Notes under the pieces: model-generated
What the model was told of the DNA's origin: nothing
Seen by the model: only the letters and a program-made list of their open reading frames with translations
Database searches by the model: none
Position numbers and translations under genes: made by a program
DNA from: SAR202 cluster bacterium
GTDB lineage: Bacteria > Chloroflexota > Dehalococcoidia > Lucifugimonadales > Lucifugimonadaceae
NCBI GenBank assembly: GCA_016872495.1
Contig: VGZT01000023.1
Span: 1-35,271, forward strand
Direction of reading: 5' to 3'
Length of the DNA stretch: 35,271 bases
Shown here: in pieces, positions 7,457 through 16,466 of the stretch
Layout: every line of letters begins with the position of its first letter
Numbering within the stretch: position 1 is the stretch's first letter

Positions 7457-10162
7457 CTCCGCGAGGAACTTCCTCAGTACGTAGTTAAGGACCCCACCGT
7501 GCCGGTAGTACTCGAGCTCGATGGGCGTGTCGATCCTCACGGTGACTTCGAATGCCGTCTTCTTCCCGCCCGCGCCGGTGGCGCTCACCGTGAGTTTCTG
7601 GCCGGGTTTGAGCCCCTGAGCGATTCCCGGGATGTCGTAGGTCTCCTTGCCCGTCAGCCCCAGCGAGGCTGCGCTCTCACCGGATTTGAACTGAAGGGGG
7701 AGCACTCCCATTCCGACGAGGTTGCTGCGGTGTATGCGCTCGAAGCTCTGTGCGATCGCTGCCTTCACGCCGAGCAACATCGGGCCCTTGGCGGCCCAGT
7801 CGCGCGAGCTGCCGGTCCCGTACTCGCGTCCGGCGATCACCAGGAGCGGCACGCCCTCTTTCTGGTACTTCATCGATGCTTCGTACACCCGCATCAGTTC
7901 GCCCCCGGGCAGATGCACGGTCCAGTCGCCTTCCTTCTCCGGCGTCAGCAGGTTCTTCAACCGGATGTTCCCGAAGGTGCCGCGCACCATCACCTCGTGG
8001 TTCCCGCGTCGGGCGCCGTAGCTGTTGAAGTCGCGTCGCTGCACGTCGGAACCGATGAGGAACTGGCCCGCCGGAGCGCTGGGCGGGATGCTCCCCGCGG
8101 GCGAGATGTGGTCGGTGGTCACGCTGTCGCCCAGCGCCACCAGGACACGCCCGTGGCGGATGTCCGCGAGCGGCGCCGGTTCGCCGCCCATTCCGTCGAA
8201 GAATGGCACCCTCTGGATATACGTCGAGCCCTTGTCCCATGCGAACAGCTGGCCTTCGGCCACCGGGAGCTTTTCCCAGCGGTCATCGCCCTTGAAGACC
8301 TGCGAGTAGCGGGCGCGGAACATGTCCGCACCGACCGCGGCCGCCATGGTCTCGGCGATCTCCTTTTGCGACGGCCAGATCTCCTTCAGGAACACCGGCT
8401 TGCCCTTCGAATCGACGCCAATGGGCTGGTTGACCAGGTCGACATCGACGCGTCCCGCGAGCGCGTATGCGACGACCAGCATCGGTGATGCCAGGTAGTT
8501 GGCCTTTACCTGCGGGTGGACGCGTCCTTCGAAGTTCCGGTTGCCGCTCAGGACCGCGGCGGCCACTAGGTCGTGGTCCTGGACCGCCTCGGCGATCGGC
8601 TGCGGTAGTGGCCCGCTGTTCCCGATGCAGGTGGTGCATCCGTATCCGACAACCCCAAACCCGAGCTTTTCCAGCTCGCCGATGAGGCCTGACTTCTCGA
8701 GATAGCTGGTCACCACCAGCGAGCCCGGGGCCATGCTGGTCTTCACCCATGGCTTGCTCTTCAGGCCGCGCTTCACCGCGTTCCTGGCCAGCAGCCCTGC
8801 GCCGATCATCACCGACGGGTTGGAGGTGTTCGTGCAGCTCGTAATCGCCGCGATGACGACCGATCCGTCGCCAACGATGCCATGCTTGCCATCCAGCTCG
8901 AACTCGACCCCCTTGCGGACGGGTGCATCGACGCCCGTGGCCTGCGACGTCGACCCGTTGGGAAACGCAGCCAGGAAGTTCCTGGCCACCTCAGGCAGAG
9001 CGACCCTGTCCTGGGGGCGCCTGGGTCCCGCGAGACTCGGGACGACGGTCGACAGATCGAAGCTGAGCCTGGTCGTGTACTCCGGGTCAGGCGACGACGG
9101 GGTGCGGAACATCCCCTGCGCCTTGTAGTACCTCTCGACCAGGTCGACCAGCGAGTCGTCACGCCCGGTCAACCGCAGGTAGCGCAGGGTCTGGGCGTCC
9201 ACGGGGAAAAAGCCGCAGGTAGCTCCGTACTCCGGCGACATGTTGGCGATCGTCGCCCGGTCGGCCACCGGCAGTTCGTCGAGACCGGGGCCGAAGAATT
9301 CGACGAACTTCTCGACGACGCCGGTCTTGCGGAGCAGTTCGGTGACGGTCAGGACAAGGTCCGTTGCGGTGGCGCCCTCGGGCAGCTTCCCGGTCAGCCG
9401 GACGCCGACGACTTCAGGAACGAGCATGTAATAAGGCTGCGCCAGCATGACCGCTTCGGCTTCGATTCCGCCCACGCCCCACCCGAGAACTCCGAGGCCA
9501 TTGATCATCGTGGTGTGGGAGTCGGTACCGACCACGGTGTCCGGGTACGCCACGGCGCCGGCGCCCTTGCCGTCTACCAGCACGACTGGCGCGAGGTACT
9601 CGAGGTTGACCTGGTGGACGATACCGGTCCCGGGCGGGACGACCCGCAGGTTGTCGAACGCCTTCTGCGCCCACTTGAGCAGGAGGTAACGCTCCTGATT
9701 GCGCTCGAACTCGCGTGCGATGTTGAGCGCAAGCGCGCCCTCGGTGCCGAAGTAGTCGACCTGCACCGAGTGGTCAATCACCAGATCCGAACGTACGACG
9801 GGGTTGATCCGGCCAGGTTGCCCACCGGCGCGCGCCATCGCATCGCGCATCGCAGCCAGGTCGACGACCGCTGGCACGCCGGTGAAATCCTGGAGAACCA
9901 CCCGTCCGGGCATGAAAGGTATTTCGCGCTTGGGGGTCGCGGCCGGGGTCCACGAAGCAACGGTCCGGACGTCGTCTTCCGAAGCAACGCCGGTCGCAGT
10001 GTGGCGGAGCGCGTTTTCGAGCAGCAAGCGGATCGTGTAGGGCAGGCGCTCCAGCTTGACCAGGCCATGGCGTTCGAGCGCAGCCAGGCTGGCGTATTCG
10101 ACTTCCCCGCCGGTCGATCGCAACCTGGCGCGGGCACCAAACGCATCCTTCTGACCTGGCAT
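7445..10162 (-). CDS. acnA: Aconitate hydratase A
   Basis: Aconitase A (IRP1-type), the TCA-cycle enzyme that interconverts citrate and isocitrate through cis-aconitate in the cytoplasm. The protein has 905 residues, normal for AcnA. The [4Fe-4S] ligands are Cys443 in AITSCTNTSNPSV and Cys509 and Cys512 in GYGCTTCIGNSGPL. Other family blocks are VGTDSHTTMINGLGVLGWG, the swivel-domain GDSVTTDHISPAG and GREYGTGSSRDWAAKG. The start is set at ATG 10162, which gives MPGQKDAFGARARL and has GGAGAA about six bases upstream; an in-frame GTG-type start at 10186 lacks such a site. It stands alone on the minus strand, divergent from the MFS gene, with a candidate TTGACA element and a 16-bp palindrome upstream. 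The identification is secure. Confidence 0.98.
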   Translation of the reverse strand: MPGQKDAFGARARLRSTGGEVEYASLAALERHGLVKLERLPYTIRLLLENALRHTATGVASEDDVRTVASWTPAATPKREIPFMPGRVVLQDFTGVPAVVDLAAMRDAMARAGGQPGRINPVVRSDLVIDHSVQVDYFGTEGALALNIAREFERNQERYLLLKWAQKAFDNLRVVPPGTGIVHQVNLEYLAPVVLVDGKGAGAVAYPDTVVGTDSHTTMINGLGVLGWGVGGIEAEAVMLAQPYYMLVPEVVGVRLTGKLPEGATATDLVLTVTELLRKTGVVEKFVEFFGPGLDELPVADRATIANMSPEYGATCGFFPVDAQTLRYLRLTGRDDSLVDLVERYYKAQGMFRTPSSPDPEYTTRLSFDLSTVVPSLAGPRRPQDRVALPEVARNFLAAFPNGSTSQATGVDAPVRKGVEFELDGKHGIVGDGSVVIAAITSCTNTSNPSVMIGAGLLARNAVKRGLKSKPWVKTSMAPGSLVVTSYLEKSGLIGELEKLGFGVVGYGCTTCIGNSGPLPQPIAEAVQDHDLVAAAVLSGNRNFEGRVHPQVKANYLASPMLVVAYALAGRVDVDLVNQPIGVDSKGKPVFLKEIWPSQKEIAETMAAAVGADMFRARYSQVFKGDDRWEKLPVAEGQLFAWDKGSTYIQRVPFFDGMGGEPAPLADIRHGRVLVALGDSVTTDHISPAGSIPPSAPAGQFLIGSDVQRRDFNSYGARRGNHEVMVRGTFGNIRLKNLLTPEKEGDWTVHLPGGELMRVYEASMKYQKEGVPLLVIAGREYGTGSSRDWAAKGPMLLGVKAAIAQSFERIHRSNLVGMGVLPLQFKSGESAASLGLTGKETYDIPGIAQGLKPGQKLTVSATGAGGKKTAFEVTVRIDTPIELEYYRHGGVLNYVLRKFLAESKG

Positions 10163-10229
10163 GCAAGTTCTCCGGTCGCGCGACACGCGAAATTGGGGTC
10201 CGATCGTGGGACCAAAAGGTTACCAAACG

Positions 10230-10257
10230 GCATCGGGCCCGATGCTAGCATTGTCAA
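10230..10257. promoter_or_regulatory. Perfect 16-bp palindrome and promoter-like boxes in the acnA/MFS divergent region
   Basis: GCATCGGGCCCGATGC at 10230-10245 is a perfect 16-bp inverted repeat. It is overlapped by a second palindrome, TGCTAGCA, at 10243-10250. On the minus strand TTGACA (10257-10252) is a perfect -35 hexamer pointing toward acnA, although the expected -10 (about 10234-10229) is poor. On the plus strand TAGCAT (10246-10251) could be the -10 box for the MFS gene. A palindrome placed between the boxes of two divergent genes is typical of a repressor operator; no adjacent regulator gene is present to name the protein. Confidence 0.4.
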
Positions 10258-10278
10258 CTTGAATTCGGAGTAACCCCT

Positions 10279-11586
10279 TTGATCACCCGCCAGTCCATCG
10301 CCCGCCGAACGCCATTCTTCTATGGCTGGGCGATCGTTTACGCGGCCGGCAGCTCCATGTTCGTGCGGAACGCGGCGGCATCGCTCACGCTCGCGGTCTT
10401 CATGTACCCGATGTCGCAGGACCTCGGCTGGAGCCGTGCCCTCATCGCCGGCGCGATCTCCGCCGCCGGTATCGCAGCCATGTTCGTCTCGCCGGTAACC
10501 GGCTGGCTCCTCGACCGCTACGGGCCCCGCGTCCTGCTTGGCATGTCAGTGCTGGTCCTGGGCCTGACCTCATTAGGCCTGGCCTGGGTGACGGTCCCGA
10601 TCGTCTTCTACCTGCTCTTCGGCATCGGCCGGATCATCTTCTCGTCGCCCGTGCAGATCGGCGCCGCCACGGTCGTCGCCCAGTGGTTTGTGAAGCGGCG
10701 GGGACGTGCGACCGCGGTCCTGTTCATGGTCCACTCCGCAGGCATGGGGCTAATCCCGCTCTACGCCCAGTTCATCATGAACCGGTCGGGAGGCGACTGG
10801 CGACCCGCCTGGATCGGGATCGGCATCCTCGTGTGGACGGTGGCCCTGTTGCCCGTCTGGACGATGCTGTTCCGCCGCCCCGAAGACTTAGGGATGGTCC
10901 CGGACGGGAGGACGCCAGAGGATGCGGCCCGGATCAGGGCCGCTGCCAGGAAGACCACCGCCGACGCGGATGCGTTTTCGCTCAAGGAAGCGATGCGGAC
11001 TCCCGCCTTCTGGATGCTGGCGGTGGTGGGCGGCCTGATGTTCTTCGTCCATGCCGGCGTCAATACCCACCAGGCCGCGTTCCTGCGCGACCAGGGGATC
11101 GGCGCCACTGCGGCCGCCGGCGCACTGACCGCAATGGCCGCCGGGACCGCCGTCGGCAGCTTCCTGTGGGGCATGCTCACGGACCGCCTGCCAACGCGCC
11201 TCGTATACGCCACAGTCGCGGCGTGGATCGGCGTCGTCTCGCTCGCGTTTCTACTGGTCGACAGCACTGTGAAGGCGTACGCGGCCGGCTTCATCTTCGG
11301 GGTTGGGCTAGGCGGCCTGCTGGTAGTACCCCCCGTGATCCTTGCGGACTACTTCGGCCGGACGTCGCTCGGGTCGATCCGCGGCACGACCGAGCCTTTC
11401 GTCAGCTTCGCCCAGGCGCTGGGGGCAGTCGGGGCCGGCCTCGTATACGACGTCACCGGCAGCTACGACCGCGTCTTCCCGGCGTTCACCGTCGTGGCGG
11501 GATTCGGCGCGCTCCTCCTGCTGCTCGCCCGGCAGCCGACGCGCCGGAACCCCGAACCAGTTGCCGTTCCGGGCAAGGCAGACTAA
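10279..11586 (+). CDS. MFS transporter, OFA/monocarboxylate-like
   Basis: An integral membrane major facilitator with 435 residues and about twelve hydrophobic helices. The first helix follows TPFFYGWAIVYAAG, a pattern common in oxalate/formate antiporter (OFA) and related monocarboxylate carriers. The loop after helix 2 has GWLLDRYGPRVLLG, the MFS motif A. The central loop contains FRRPEDLGMVPDGR. The start is TTG 10279, with GGAG at 10266-10269 nine bases upstream; no ATG would preserve helix 1. It lies 68 bp upstream of a split TPP-dependent decarboxylase, so it may import that enzyme's organic acid substrate. The substrate itself is inference; the family is secure. Confidence 0.88.
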   Translation: MITRQSIARRTPFFYGWAIVYAAGSSMFVRNAAASLTLAVFMYPMSQDLGWSRALIAGAISAAGIAAMFVSPVTGWLLDRYGPRVLLGMSVLVLGLTSLGLAWVTVPIVFYLLFGIGRIIFSSPVQIGAATVVAQWFVKRRGRATAVLFMVHSAGMGLIPLYAQFIMNRSGGDWRPAWIGIGILVWTVALLPVWTMLFRRPEDLGMVPDGRTPEDAARIRAAARKTTADADAFSLKEAMRTPAFWMLAVVGGLMFFVHAGVNTHQAAFLRDQGIGATAAAGALTAMAAGTAVGSFLWGMLTDRLPTRLVYATVAAWIGVVSLAFLLVDSTVKAYAAGFIFGVGLGGLLVVPPVILADYFGRTSLGSIRGTTEPFVSFAQALGAVGAGLVYDVTGSYDRVFPAFTVVAGFGALLLLLARQPTRRNPEPVAVPGKAD

Positions 11587-11654
11587 GCTCACCGCAGGGT
11601 CGAGTAGCCGGAATTCAAGCCCGCGACCGCGCGGGTGGCCAGAGGTCGCGATCG

Positions 11655-12164
11655 ATGCAGGAAATCAGGCTGCGGGCCAGCGGAATCGTGAACGAACTTG
11701 TCCGCGAAGGCATCACCCACGTGATCACTCTTCCCGACAGCGAAACGAAGTTCATGTACGACGCGATCCGGAAGGCTGGCGATATCACGGTCGTGCCCGT
11801 GTGTCGCGAAGGTGAAGCGATACCGATCGCGGCCGGGCTCTGGGCCGCGGGCAAGAAGCCGGTGGTCATCATCCAGAACTCGGGGCTCTACGAATCCGGC
11901 GACGCACTGCGGGGGCTCGGAATCGGCGTCAACCTCCCCGTGGTCATGTTTATTGGCTACCGGGGGTACAAGCGGCACGGCGATACGCCCGACACCGCCG
12001 CCCGCTTCCTCGAGCCTTACCTCCACACGTGGGGTGTCCCGTTTTACCTCCTTGAGTACGACTCCGATCTCGACCGCATTCCGATGGCGTTCAAGCACGC
12101 GGCGCGGGATTCGACCCCAGTGGCCGTCCTGGTCGGGGTCGAATACGCGGATGAGTCGGTCTAG
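11655..12164 (+). CDS. TPP-dependent decarboxylase alpha subunit (sulfopyruvate decarboxylase ComD-like)
   Basis: A 169-residue protein corresponding to only the N-terminal (Pyr) domain of thiamine-diphosphate decarboxylases, as in sulfopyruvate decarboxylase alpha or the first half of phosphonopyruvate decarboxylase. Landmarks are ITHVITLPDSETKFMY, VPVCREGEAIPIAAGLWAAG, with the Glu of CREGE expected to activate the cofactor, and VIIQNSGLYESGDALRGLG. The C-terminal TPP-binding domain is the next gene, 18 bp downstream, so the active enzyme is probably an alpha/beta complex. The start is ATG 11655. Decarboxylation of sulfopyruvate, phosphonopyruvate or another 2-oxo acid cannot be told apart here: there is no coenzyme M, taurine or phosphonate gene nearby. 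The MFS gene just upstream may supply the substrate. Confidence 0.85.
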   Translation: MQEIRLRASGIVNELVREGITHVITLPDSETKFMYDAIRKAGDITVVPVCREGEAIPIAAGLWAAGKKPVVIIQNSGLYESGDALRGLGIGVNLPVVMFIGYRGYKRHGDTPDTAARFLEPYLHTWGVPFYLLEYDSDLDRIPMAFKHAARDSTPVAVLVGVEYADESV

Positions 12165-12182
12165 GCACCCGGGGAACCTGCA

Positions 12183-12764
12183 ATGATCGAATACGGCGAT
12201 GCCGTCAAGGTGATTTCAAAAGAACGCGGTGATGCGGTCGTCATCACCACGATGACCCAGAGCGGTTTCTGGGGTCAGGTTTCGACGCACAAGAATCTCG
12301 ACATCGGCATTGCGAACGGAATGGGCAAGGCGTCGTCGGTCGGGCTCGGGGTGGCGCTTGGCCGGCCCGATCGCAAGGTCATCGTCCTCGACGGCGATGG
12401 CAGCCTGCTGATGAACCTGGGTTCGCTGGTCACGGTCGCCGGGCAGCAGCCCGCGAACTTCTATCACTTCGTGTTCGACAACGGGGTCTACGCAATCACC
12501 GGTGGGCAGCCAGTGCCCGGCCACGAGATGGTGGATTACGCCGGCCTTGCCAGGGCCGCCGGCTACAGGAATGCCTACTCGTTCGCCGACGTCGAGACGC
12601 TCGCCACTGAACTGCCCGGGATCATGGCAAAGCCCGGGCCCGTCCTGGTCAACATCAAGTCGAAGACCGTCCTGCCGAGAGGTCCGGTCGATCAGACCTG
12701 GGAGTCGAATAAGCGCATGCCGGCCGCGCTCCGGGCGGTGAGGAAGACCCTGACCGGCTCCTGA
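12183..12764 (+). CDS. TPP-dependent decarboxylase beta subunit (sulfopyruvate decarboxylase ComE-like)
   Basis: A 193-residue protein matching the C-terminal TPP-binding domain of the decarboxylase family. The cofactor and Mg2+ motif is LDGDGSLLMN, with Asp72 in GDG, followed about 27 residues later by FDNGVYAITGGQP. GMGKASSVGLGVALGRP precedes it, as in this family. GGGGA at 12171-12175 is seven bases before ATG 12183. It pairs with the upstream alpha subunit; together they make one full Pyr/PP decarboxylase split between two chains, as in archaeal ComD/ComE. The gene ends eight bases before the convergent uppP stop, with no room for a separate terminator. Substrate specificity is unresolved. 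Confidence 0.87.
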   Translation: MIEYGDAVKVISKERGDAVVITTMTQSGFWGQVSTHKNLDIGIANGMGKASSVGLGVALGRPDRKVIVLDGDGSLLMNLGSLVTVAGQQPANFYHFVFDNGVYAITGGQPVPGHEMVDYAGLARAAGYRNAYSFADVETLATELPGIMAKPGPVLVNIKSKTVLPRGPVDQTWESNKRMPAALRAVRKTLTGS

Positions 12765-12772
12765 TCTGCGCG

Positions 12773-13573
12773 TCAGACAACCCACTCGAAGAAGGCGGCC
12801 AGGATTACGGCGACCCCGGCGATCAGGACGAACTTTCCAAAGTTGATCCTTGTCGCAGCGGCCAGCAGCAATCTGAGCGTCACGAGGCCGACGGCCGCCG
12901 CCACGGCGACACCCAGCAGCGCGCTCCCCGACACGAACAGGCCGCCGTCGATGCCCGCATACAGGGCCGCAGCGACGCTCGCGGGGATGCTCATCAGGAA
13001 GCTCAGTGACAGTGCCTCTCCGCCACTGATTCTGCGAGCAAGCATCACCCCGATCGTGCCGGCCGAACGGCTGAGCCCCGGCAAGGCGCTGAGGCCCTGC
13101 GCGATTCCGACCATTACACCGTCGACAGTCGTGACCTGGGTGCGATCGCGCGTGCCCGGCTCCCGCCGCCGGAGCTGTACCAGGCCGGTCGCAATGAGCA
13201 TGATGCCGACCAGAAACATCGCGCTGCCGCCCAGCGCGGCCGAAAACTGGTCCAGGTAGACGAGCAATGGCAGGGCGACCAGGCCGCCCACTACCGTGGC
13301 CAGTCCCAGGAACCACATCTCGGGAGTCAGCCGGCCCCGCCGGCTCACCAGCTCACGCAGCAATCGCCAGATCGCGGACCGGAAATAGATCGTGGCCGCC
13401 AGCGCGGTACCCAGGTGCAGCCAGAACGCCATGCGCACACCTTCGGACAACGAGCTGCCAAACAGGTACCTGCTCGTCGTCGCGATCGCGCCGTCCGAGC
13501 TCACAGGGATCCATTCCGTCACGCCCTGCACTGCGCCCAGGATCACCGCGGCCAGCGCGGAATCGGGGCTCAT
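12773..13573 (-). CDS. uppP: Undecaprenyl-diphosphatase (UppP/BacA family), active-site variant
   Basis: A polytopic membrane phosphatase of 266 residues, the family's normal length. UppP enzymes dephosphorylate undecaprenyl diphosphate for cell-wall lipid-carrier recycling. The first motif reads GAVQGVTEWIPVSSDGAI and the second GLSRSAGTIGVMLARRISGG. Compared with E. coli BacA, Glu21 (here Glu20), Ser27 (Ser26) and the Arg of SRS are kept, Glu17 is Gln (common in the family), but the conserved His30 position is Ala29 and the usual SSxGH is SSDGA. This may be a divergent paralogue with altered activity. It is the last gene of the cupin-gnd-zwf-uppP operon, 28 bp after zwf; GAGGT lies just before its ATG. 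Confidence 0.85.
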   Translation of the reverse strand: MSPDSALAAVILGAVQGVTEWIPVSSDGAIATTSRYLFGSSLSEGVRMAFWLHLGTALAATIYFRSAIWRLLRELVSRRGRLTPEMWFLGLATVVGGLVALPLLVYLDQFSAALGGSAMFLVGIMLIATGLVQLRRREPGTRDRTQVTTVDGVMVGIAQGLSALPGLSRSAGTIGVMLARRISGGEALSLSFLMSIPASVAAALYAGIDGGLFVSGSALLGVAVAAAVGLVTLRLLLAAATRINFGKFVLIAGVAVILAAFFEWVV

Positions 13574-13601
13574 GTGACCTCAGCCTGGCACCGGGGGTGG
13601 G

Positions 13602-15110
13602 TCAACGTCGACCGCCCGGGGCCGCCAACTGGCTGGCACGGATGTCGGCATGGGTGCCGCACACCTGTAACCAGCGGTGCCCGGTCGATGCAATAAGGCG
13701 CTCTGACACTTGCGGCCCCCAGCTGCCGCGCCGGTAGAGCTCGACCCTCGGGGCGTCGGCCCCCTCCCAACCCGCGATCATCGGATCGACCACCCGCCAG
13801 GCCTCTTCTATCTGGTCATTTCTTATGAAAAGCGAGGCATCCCCCTCCAGCGCGTCCTGCAGCAGGCGCTCGTAGGCCTCCGGGATCATCCGGTCAGGAA
13901 ACGCCGCCCGGTATTCGAACTCCATATCGACCGGCTGGATCGCCATCTCTTCATCCGGGGTCTTCACTTCAAACCTGAGCCGCGCTCCCTCGTCAGGCTG
14001 TACGCACAGCGCCAGTACGTTTGGCTGAAGCCACTGTCCCGGCGGCAATGTGAACATCGTGTGCGGGGCCGTGCGGAACTGGATGACGATCTCCGAGACC
14101 TTGCGCGCCATCGCCTTTCCGGTCCTCAGGTAGAACGGCACGCCCTGCCACCGCCAGTTGTCGATAAAGTGACGGGACGCTATGAAGGTGGCCGTGTTCG
14201 AGTCGGGCTGTACACCATCACCGTCGACATAACCCTCGTACTGGCCCGCCGCGCTGTTGCGAATTGCTTCCCGGGAGTCGTAACGACGGATCGCCTTCAG
14301 GACTTCGACCTTCTTGTTGCGCAACGTCTCGGGATCGGCCGAGCTCGGGGGCTCCATGGCGACCATTGCCAGCAGCTGTAGCAGGTGATTCTGCACCATG
14401 TCTCGCGTCACGCCAGACCGGTCGTAGTAGAACGACCGGTCGCCCACACCCACCTTTTCAGCAACCGTGATCTGCACGCTGTCGACGTAGTTGCGGTTCC
14501 AGATCGGTTCAAAGATGGCGTTGGCGAACCGGAACACGAGGATGTTCTGAACCGTCTCCTTGCCAAGGTAGTGATCGATCCGAAATACCTCGTCCTCGGA
14601 AAATACGCGGTGCAGCGCGGCGTTGATGGCCCGCGCGGAGTCGAGGTCCCACCCGAACGGTTTCTCGATCACCAGCCGCCGGTACCCGCCCGCGCCTTCG
14701 TGCAGCCCGGCCGTCTCGATGGCGGTCACGGCCGGCTCGTAGAGCTGAGGCGCGAGCGCCAGGTAAAACACCCGGTTTGCACCGGTCGAACCGGCTTCAA
14801 ACTCCGCCAGCCTGCGGGCCAGCGCGTCCAGTCCCCCGCTCCCCCCTACGTTTCCGGAGACGTAGTGGAGGTTGGCCGCGAAACCCCGCCAGTCGGATTC
14901 ACGCGCCTTCAAGTGCGGGTGCGCCGACACGTCCTGCCATGACATGTCCCGGTATGCGTCGTCGCTGTAGGGGGTTCGGGACAGGCCGACCACCTGGATC
15001 CCATCGGGCAAACGTCGTTTGCAATACAGGTTGAAGAGGGACGGCACCAGCTTGCCTCGGGCGAGGTCGCCAGAAGCGCCCAGGATGACAAGCGTCGTGG
15101 TCGCCGTCAT
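13602..15110 (-). CDS. zwf: Glucose-6-phosphate 1-dehydrogenase
   Basis: The first enzyme of the oxidative pentose phosphate pathway: it oxidises glucose 6-phosphate to 6-phosphogluconolactone with NADP+ (or NAD+). It has 502 residues, typical length. The N-terminal coenzyme motif is [10 protein letters not shown] (residues 11-20). The substrate-binding signature is [13 protein letters not shown], with Asp179 and the catalytic-region His180. Downstream blocks include LRTGKAM and EIVIQFR. The ATG overlaps the stop of gnd by four bases (ATGA), so the two dehydrogenases are translationally coupled in reverse pathway order. No 6-phosphogluconolactonase gene is present in the window. The identification is secure. 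Confidence 0.97.
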   Translation of the reverse strand: MTATTTLVILGASGDLARGKLVPSLFNLYCKRRLPDGIQVVGLSRTPYSDDAYRDMSWQDVSAHPHLKARESDWRGFAANLHYVSGNVGGSGGLDALARRLAEFEAGSTGANRVFYLALAPQLYEPAVTAIETAGLHEGAGGYRRLVIEKPFGWDLDSARAINAALHRVFSEDEVFRIDHYLGKETVQNILVFRFANAIFEPIWNRNYVDSVQITVAEKVGVGDRSFYYDRSGVTRDMVQNHLLQLLAMVAMEPPSSADPETLRNKKVEVLKAIRRYDSREAIRNSAAGQYEGYVDGDGVQPDSNTATFIASRHFIDNWRWQGVPFYLRTGKAMARKVSEIVIQFRTAPHTMFTLPPGQWLQPNVLALCVQPDEGARLRFEVKTPDEEMAIQPVDMEFEYRAAFPDRMIPEAYERLLQDALEGDASLFIRNDQIEEAWRVVDPMIAGWEGADAPRVELYRRGSWGPQVSERLIASTGHRWLQVCGTHADIRASQLAAPGGRR

Positions 15111-16018
15111 TTCGTCGCAGATCTTACGGCGTGCCCGCCGAACTGCTTCCGCATGGCCGCGAGCAGCCGGGCCCCGAAGGGTTCCTCCTGCCGGGATCGG
15201 AAGCGCGCTTGCAACGCGAGCGAGATGGCCGGCAACGGCACCCCGAGCTCGATCGACTCCTGCACCGTCCAGCGTCCTTCACCCGAGTCCTCGACGTAGG
15301 CGGCGGTCTTCTCAAGGGTCGGATCTTCCTTGAGTGCATCCGCGGTCAGGTCCAGGAGCCAGGACCGCACGACGCTTCCGTGGCGCCACGCTTCTGAGAT
15401 CGCGGCGAGGTCAAGCTGGAACTCCCGCTTGGCCTGCATGAGCTCATAGCCCTCCGCATACGCCTGCATGAGTCCGTACTCGATCCCGTTGTGGACCATC
15501 TTCACGAAATGTCCGGCCCCTGAGGGGCCGGCGTGAATGAGGCCGCGGTCCGGCGCAGGCGCCAACGCCTCCAGCAGAGGCCTGGCGGCCTCGAACGCAG
15601 CATCGGTGCCGCCGACCATCAGGCAGTAGCCGTTCTGCAGGCCCCAGATGCCGCCGCTGGTTCCAACGTCCAGGTAACCGATGTCTTTGCCCGCGAGTTG
15701 CTTCGCCCGGCGCATGCTGTCCTTGTAGTAGGAGTTCCCCCCGTCGATGACGATGTCGCCCTTCGAAAGGTGGGTACCGAGCCAATCGATGGTGGTTTCC
15801 GTGGCCGGACCGGCCGGGACCATCACCCAGGCAACGCGCGGCGGCTTGAGCAGCCGTACGAGCTCCTCGAGCGATGCCGCCGGGCCGCCGCCATCGGCGG
15901 CCAGCGCCTTCACCGCCGCCGGGGCAGGGTCGTACGCAATGACGCGGTGGCCTCCCTTGATCAGCCGCCGTGCCATGTTGCCGCCCATGCGACCGAGTCC
16001 GATCAGCCCGACTTCCAC
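15107..16018 (-). CDS. gnd: 6-phosphogluconate dehydrogenase (decarboxylating), short GndA/YqeC type
   Basis: Oxidative decarboxylation of 6-phosphogluconate to ribulose 5-phosphate. At 303 residues it belongs to the short, often NAD+-preferring class rather than the ~470-residue enzyme. The coenzyme motif is GLGRMG (residues 7-12). The substrate signature is [19 protein letters not shown], and the catalytic pair is Lys173 and Asn177 in [18 protein letters not shown]. The start is a GTG at 16018 with GGAGG five bases upstream (16028-16024), a clear start-deciding site. It lies 25 bp downstream of the cupin gene and overlaps zwf by four bases. The absence of the long C-terminal helical domain is normal for this class. 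Confidence 0.95.
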   Translation of the reverse strand: MEVGLIGLGRMGGNMARRLIKGGHRVIAYDPAPAAVKALAADGGGPAASLEELVRLLKPPRVAWVMVPAGPATETTIDWLGTHLSKGDIVIDGGNSYYKDSMRRAKQLAGKDIGYLDVGTSGGIWGLQNGYCLMVGGTDAAFEAARPLLEALAPAPDRGLIHAGPSGAGHFVKMVHNGIEYGLMQAYAEGYELMQAKREFQLDLAAISEAWRHGSVVRSWLLDLTADALKEDPTLEKTAAYVEDSGEGRWTVQESIELGVPLPAISLALQARFRSRQEEPFGARLLAAMRKQFGGHAVRSATK

Positions 16019-16043
16019 CTTTGCCTCCAGTGTCTGAGGGGAA

Positions 16044-16409
16044 CTACAAGAAGACGACCCGGCGGTCCGGGCTGTCGTACGCGATCACGCAGACGAATGG
16101 CTCGCTGCCGGTATTGCGGGCGAAATGGTGGACTCCACGGGGAATGCGCACGGTATCGCCGGGCCCCATTGTGAACTGCTGCTCCCCGACCGTCTTGATG
16201 CACTCACCCGACTGGACGTACAGGATCTCATCACAGTTCGGGTGAAAGTGCGGGCGATTCGATTCCCCCGGGCTGATCGAACAGACCCCCAGCGTCATCG
16301 TGGCTCCCGGATCCAGGGCGGCGGACTTCAGGAACACGATCCATCCCCACGAGTAGTCCTCGCGTGCACCGCGATCGAAGGCGGTCAGGAGGTCCGCGGG
16401 ACTGGTCAT
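16044..16409 (-). CDS. Small single-domain cupin protein
   Basis: A 121-residue single-cupin protein. The metal-binding motif one is PHFHPNCDEILYVQSGE, with His54, His56 and Glu61. Motif two is GDTVRIPRGVHHFARNTG, with its His in the expected place. Such proteins bind a divalent metal and act as sugar-phosphate isomerases, dioxygenases or sensors; the reaction here cannot be named. Being first in an operon with gnd and zwf suggests a link to sugar-acid metabolism, which is inference. ATG 16409 is preferred because GGGGAG lies eight bases upstream; a GTG three codons earlier would sit against that site. It is divergent from the CoA-transferase genes, 71 bp away. Confidence 0.85.
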   Translation of the reverse strand: MTSPADLLTAFDRGAREDYSWGWIVFLKSAALDPGATMTLGVCSISPGESNRPHFHPNCDEILYVQSGECIKTVGEQQFTMGPGDTVRIPRGVHHFARNTGSEPFVCVIAYDSPDRRVVFL

Positions 16410-16466
16410 CTGATGCACTCCCCGGTCAGGCGCTTGAGCTCAGGGCAACTCGGTCGCACCCGCTGC

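Noticed and set aside
8882-10273. Long open frame on the plus strand opposite acnA (about 460 codons)
   Set aside because: It is antisense to the perfectly conserved aconitase; its translation is low-complexity and rich in Arg, Asp and Gly with no known motif. High-GC genes often leave such open shadows.
10683-11654. Open frame running through the MFS gene into the decarboxylase alpha gene
   Set aside because: Only the part from ATG 11655 is protein-like; the rest is an Arg-rich shadow of the MFS gene.
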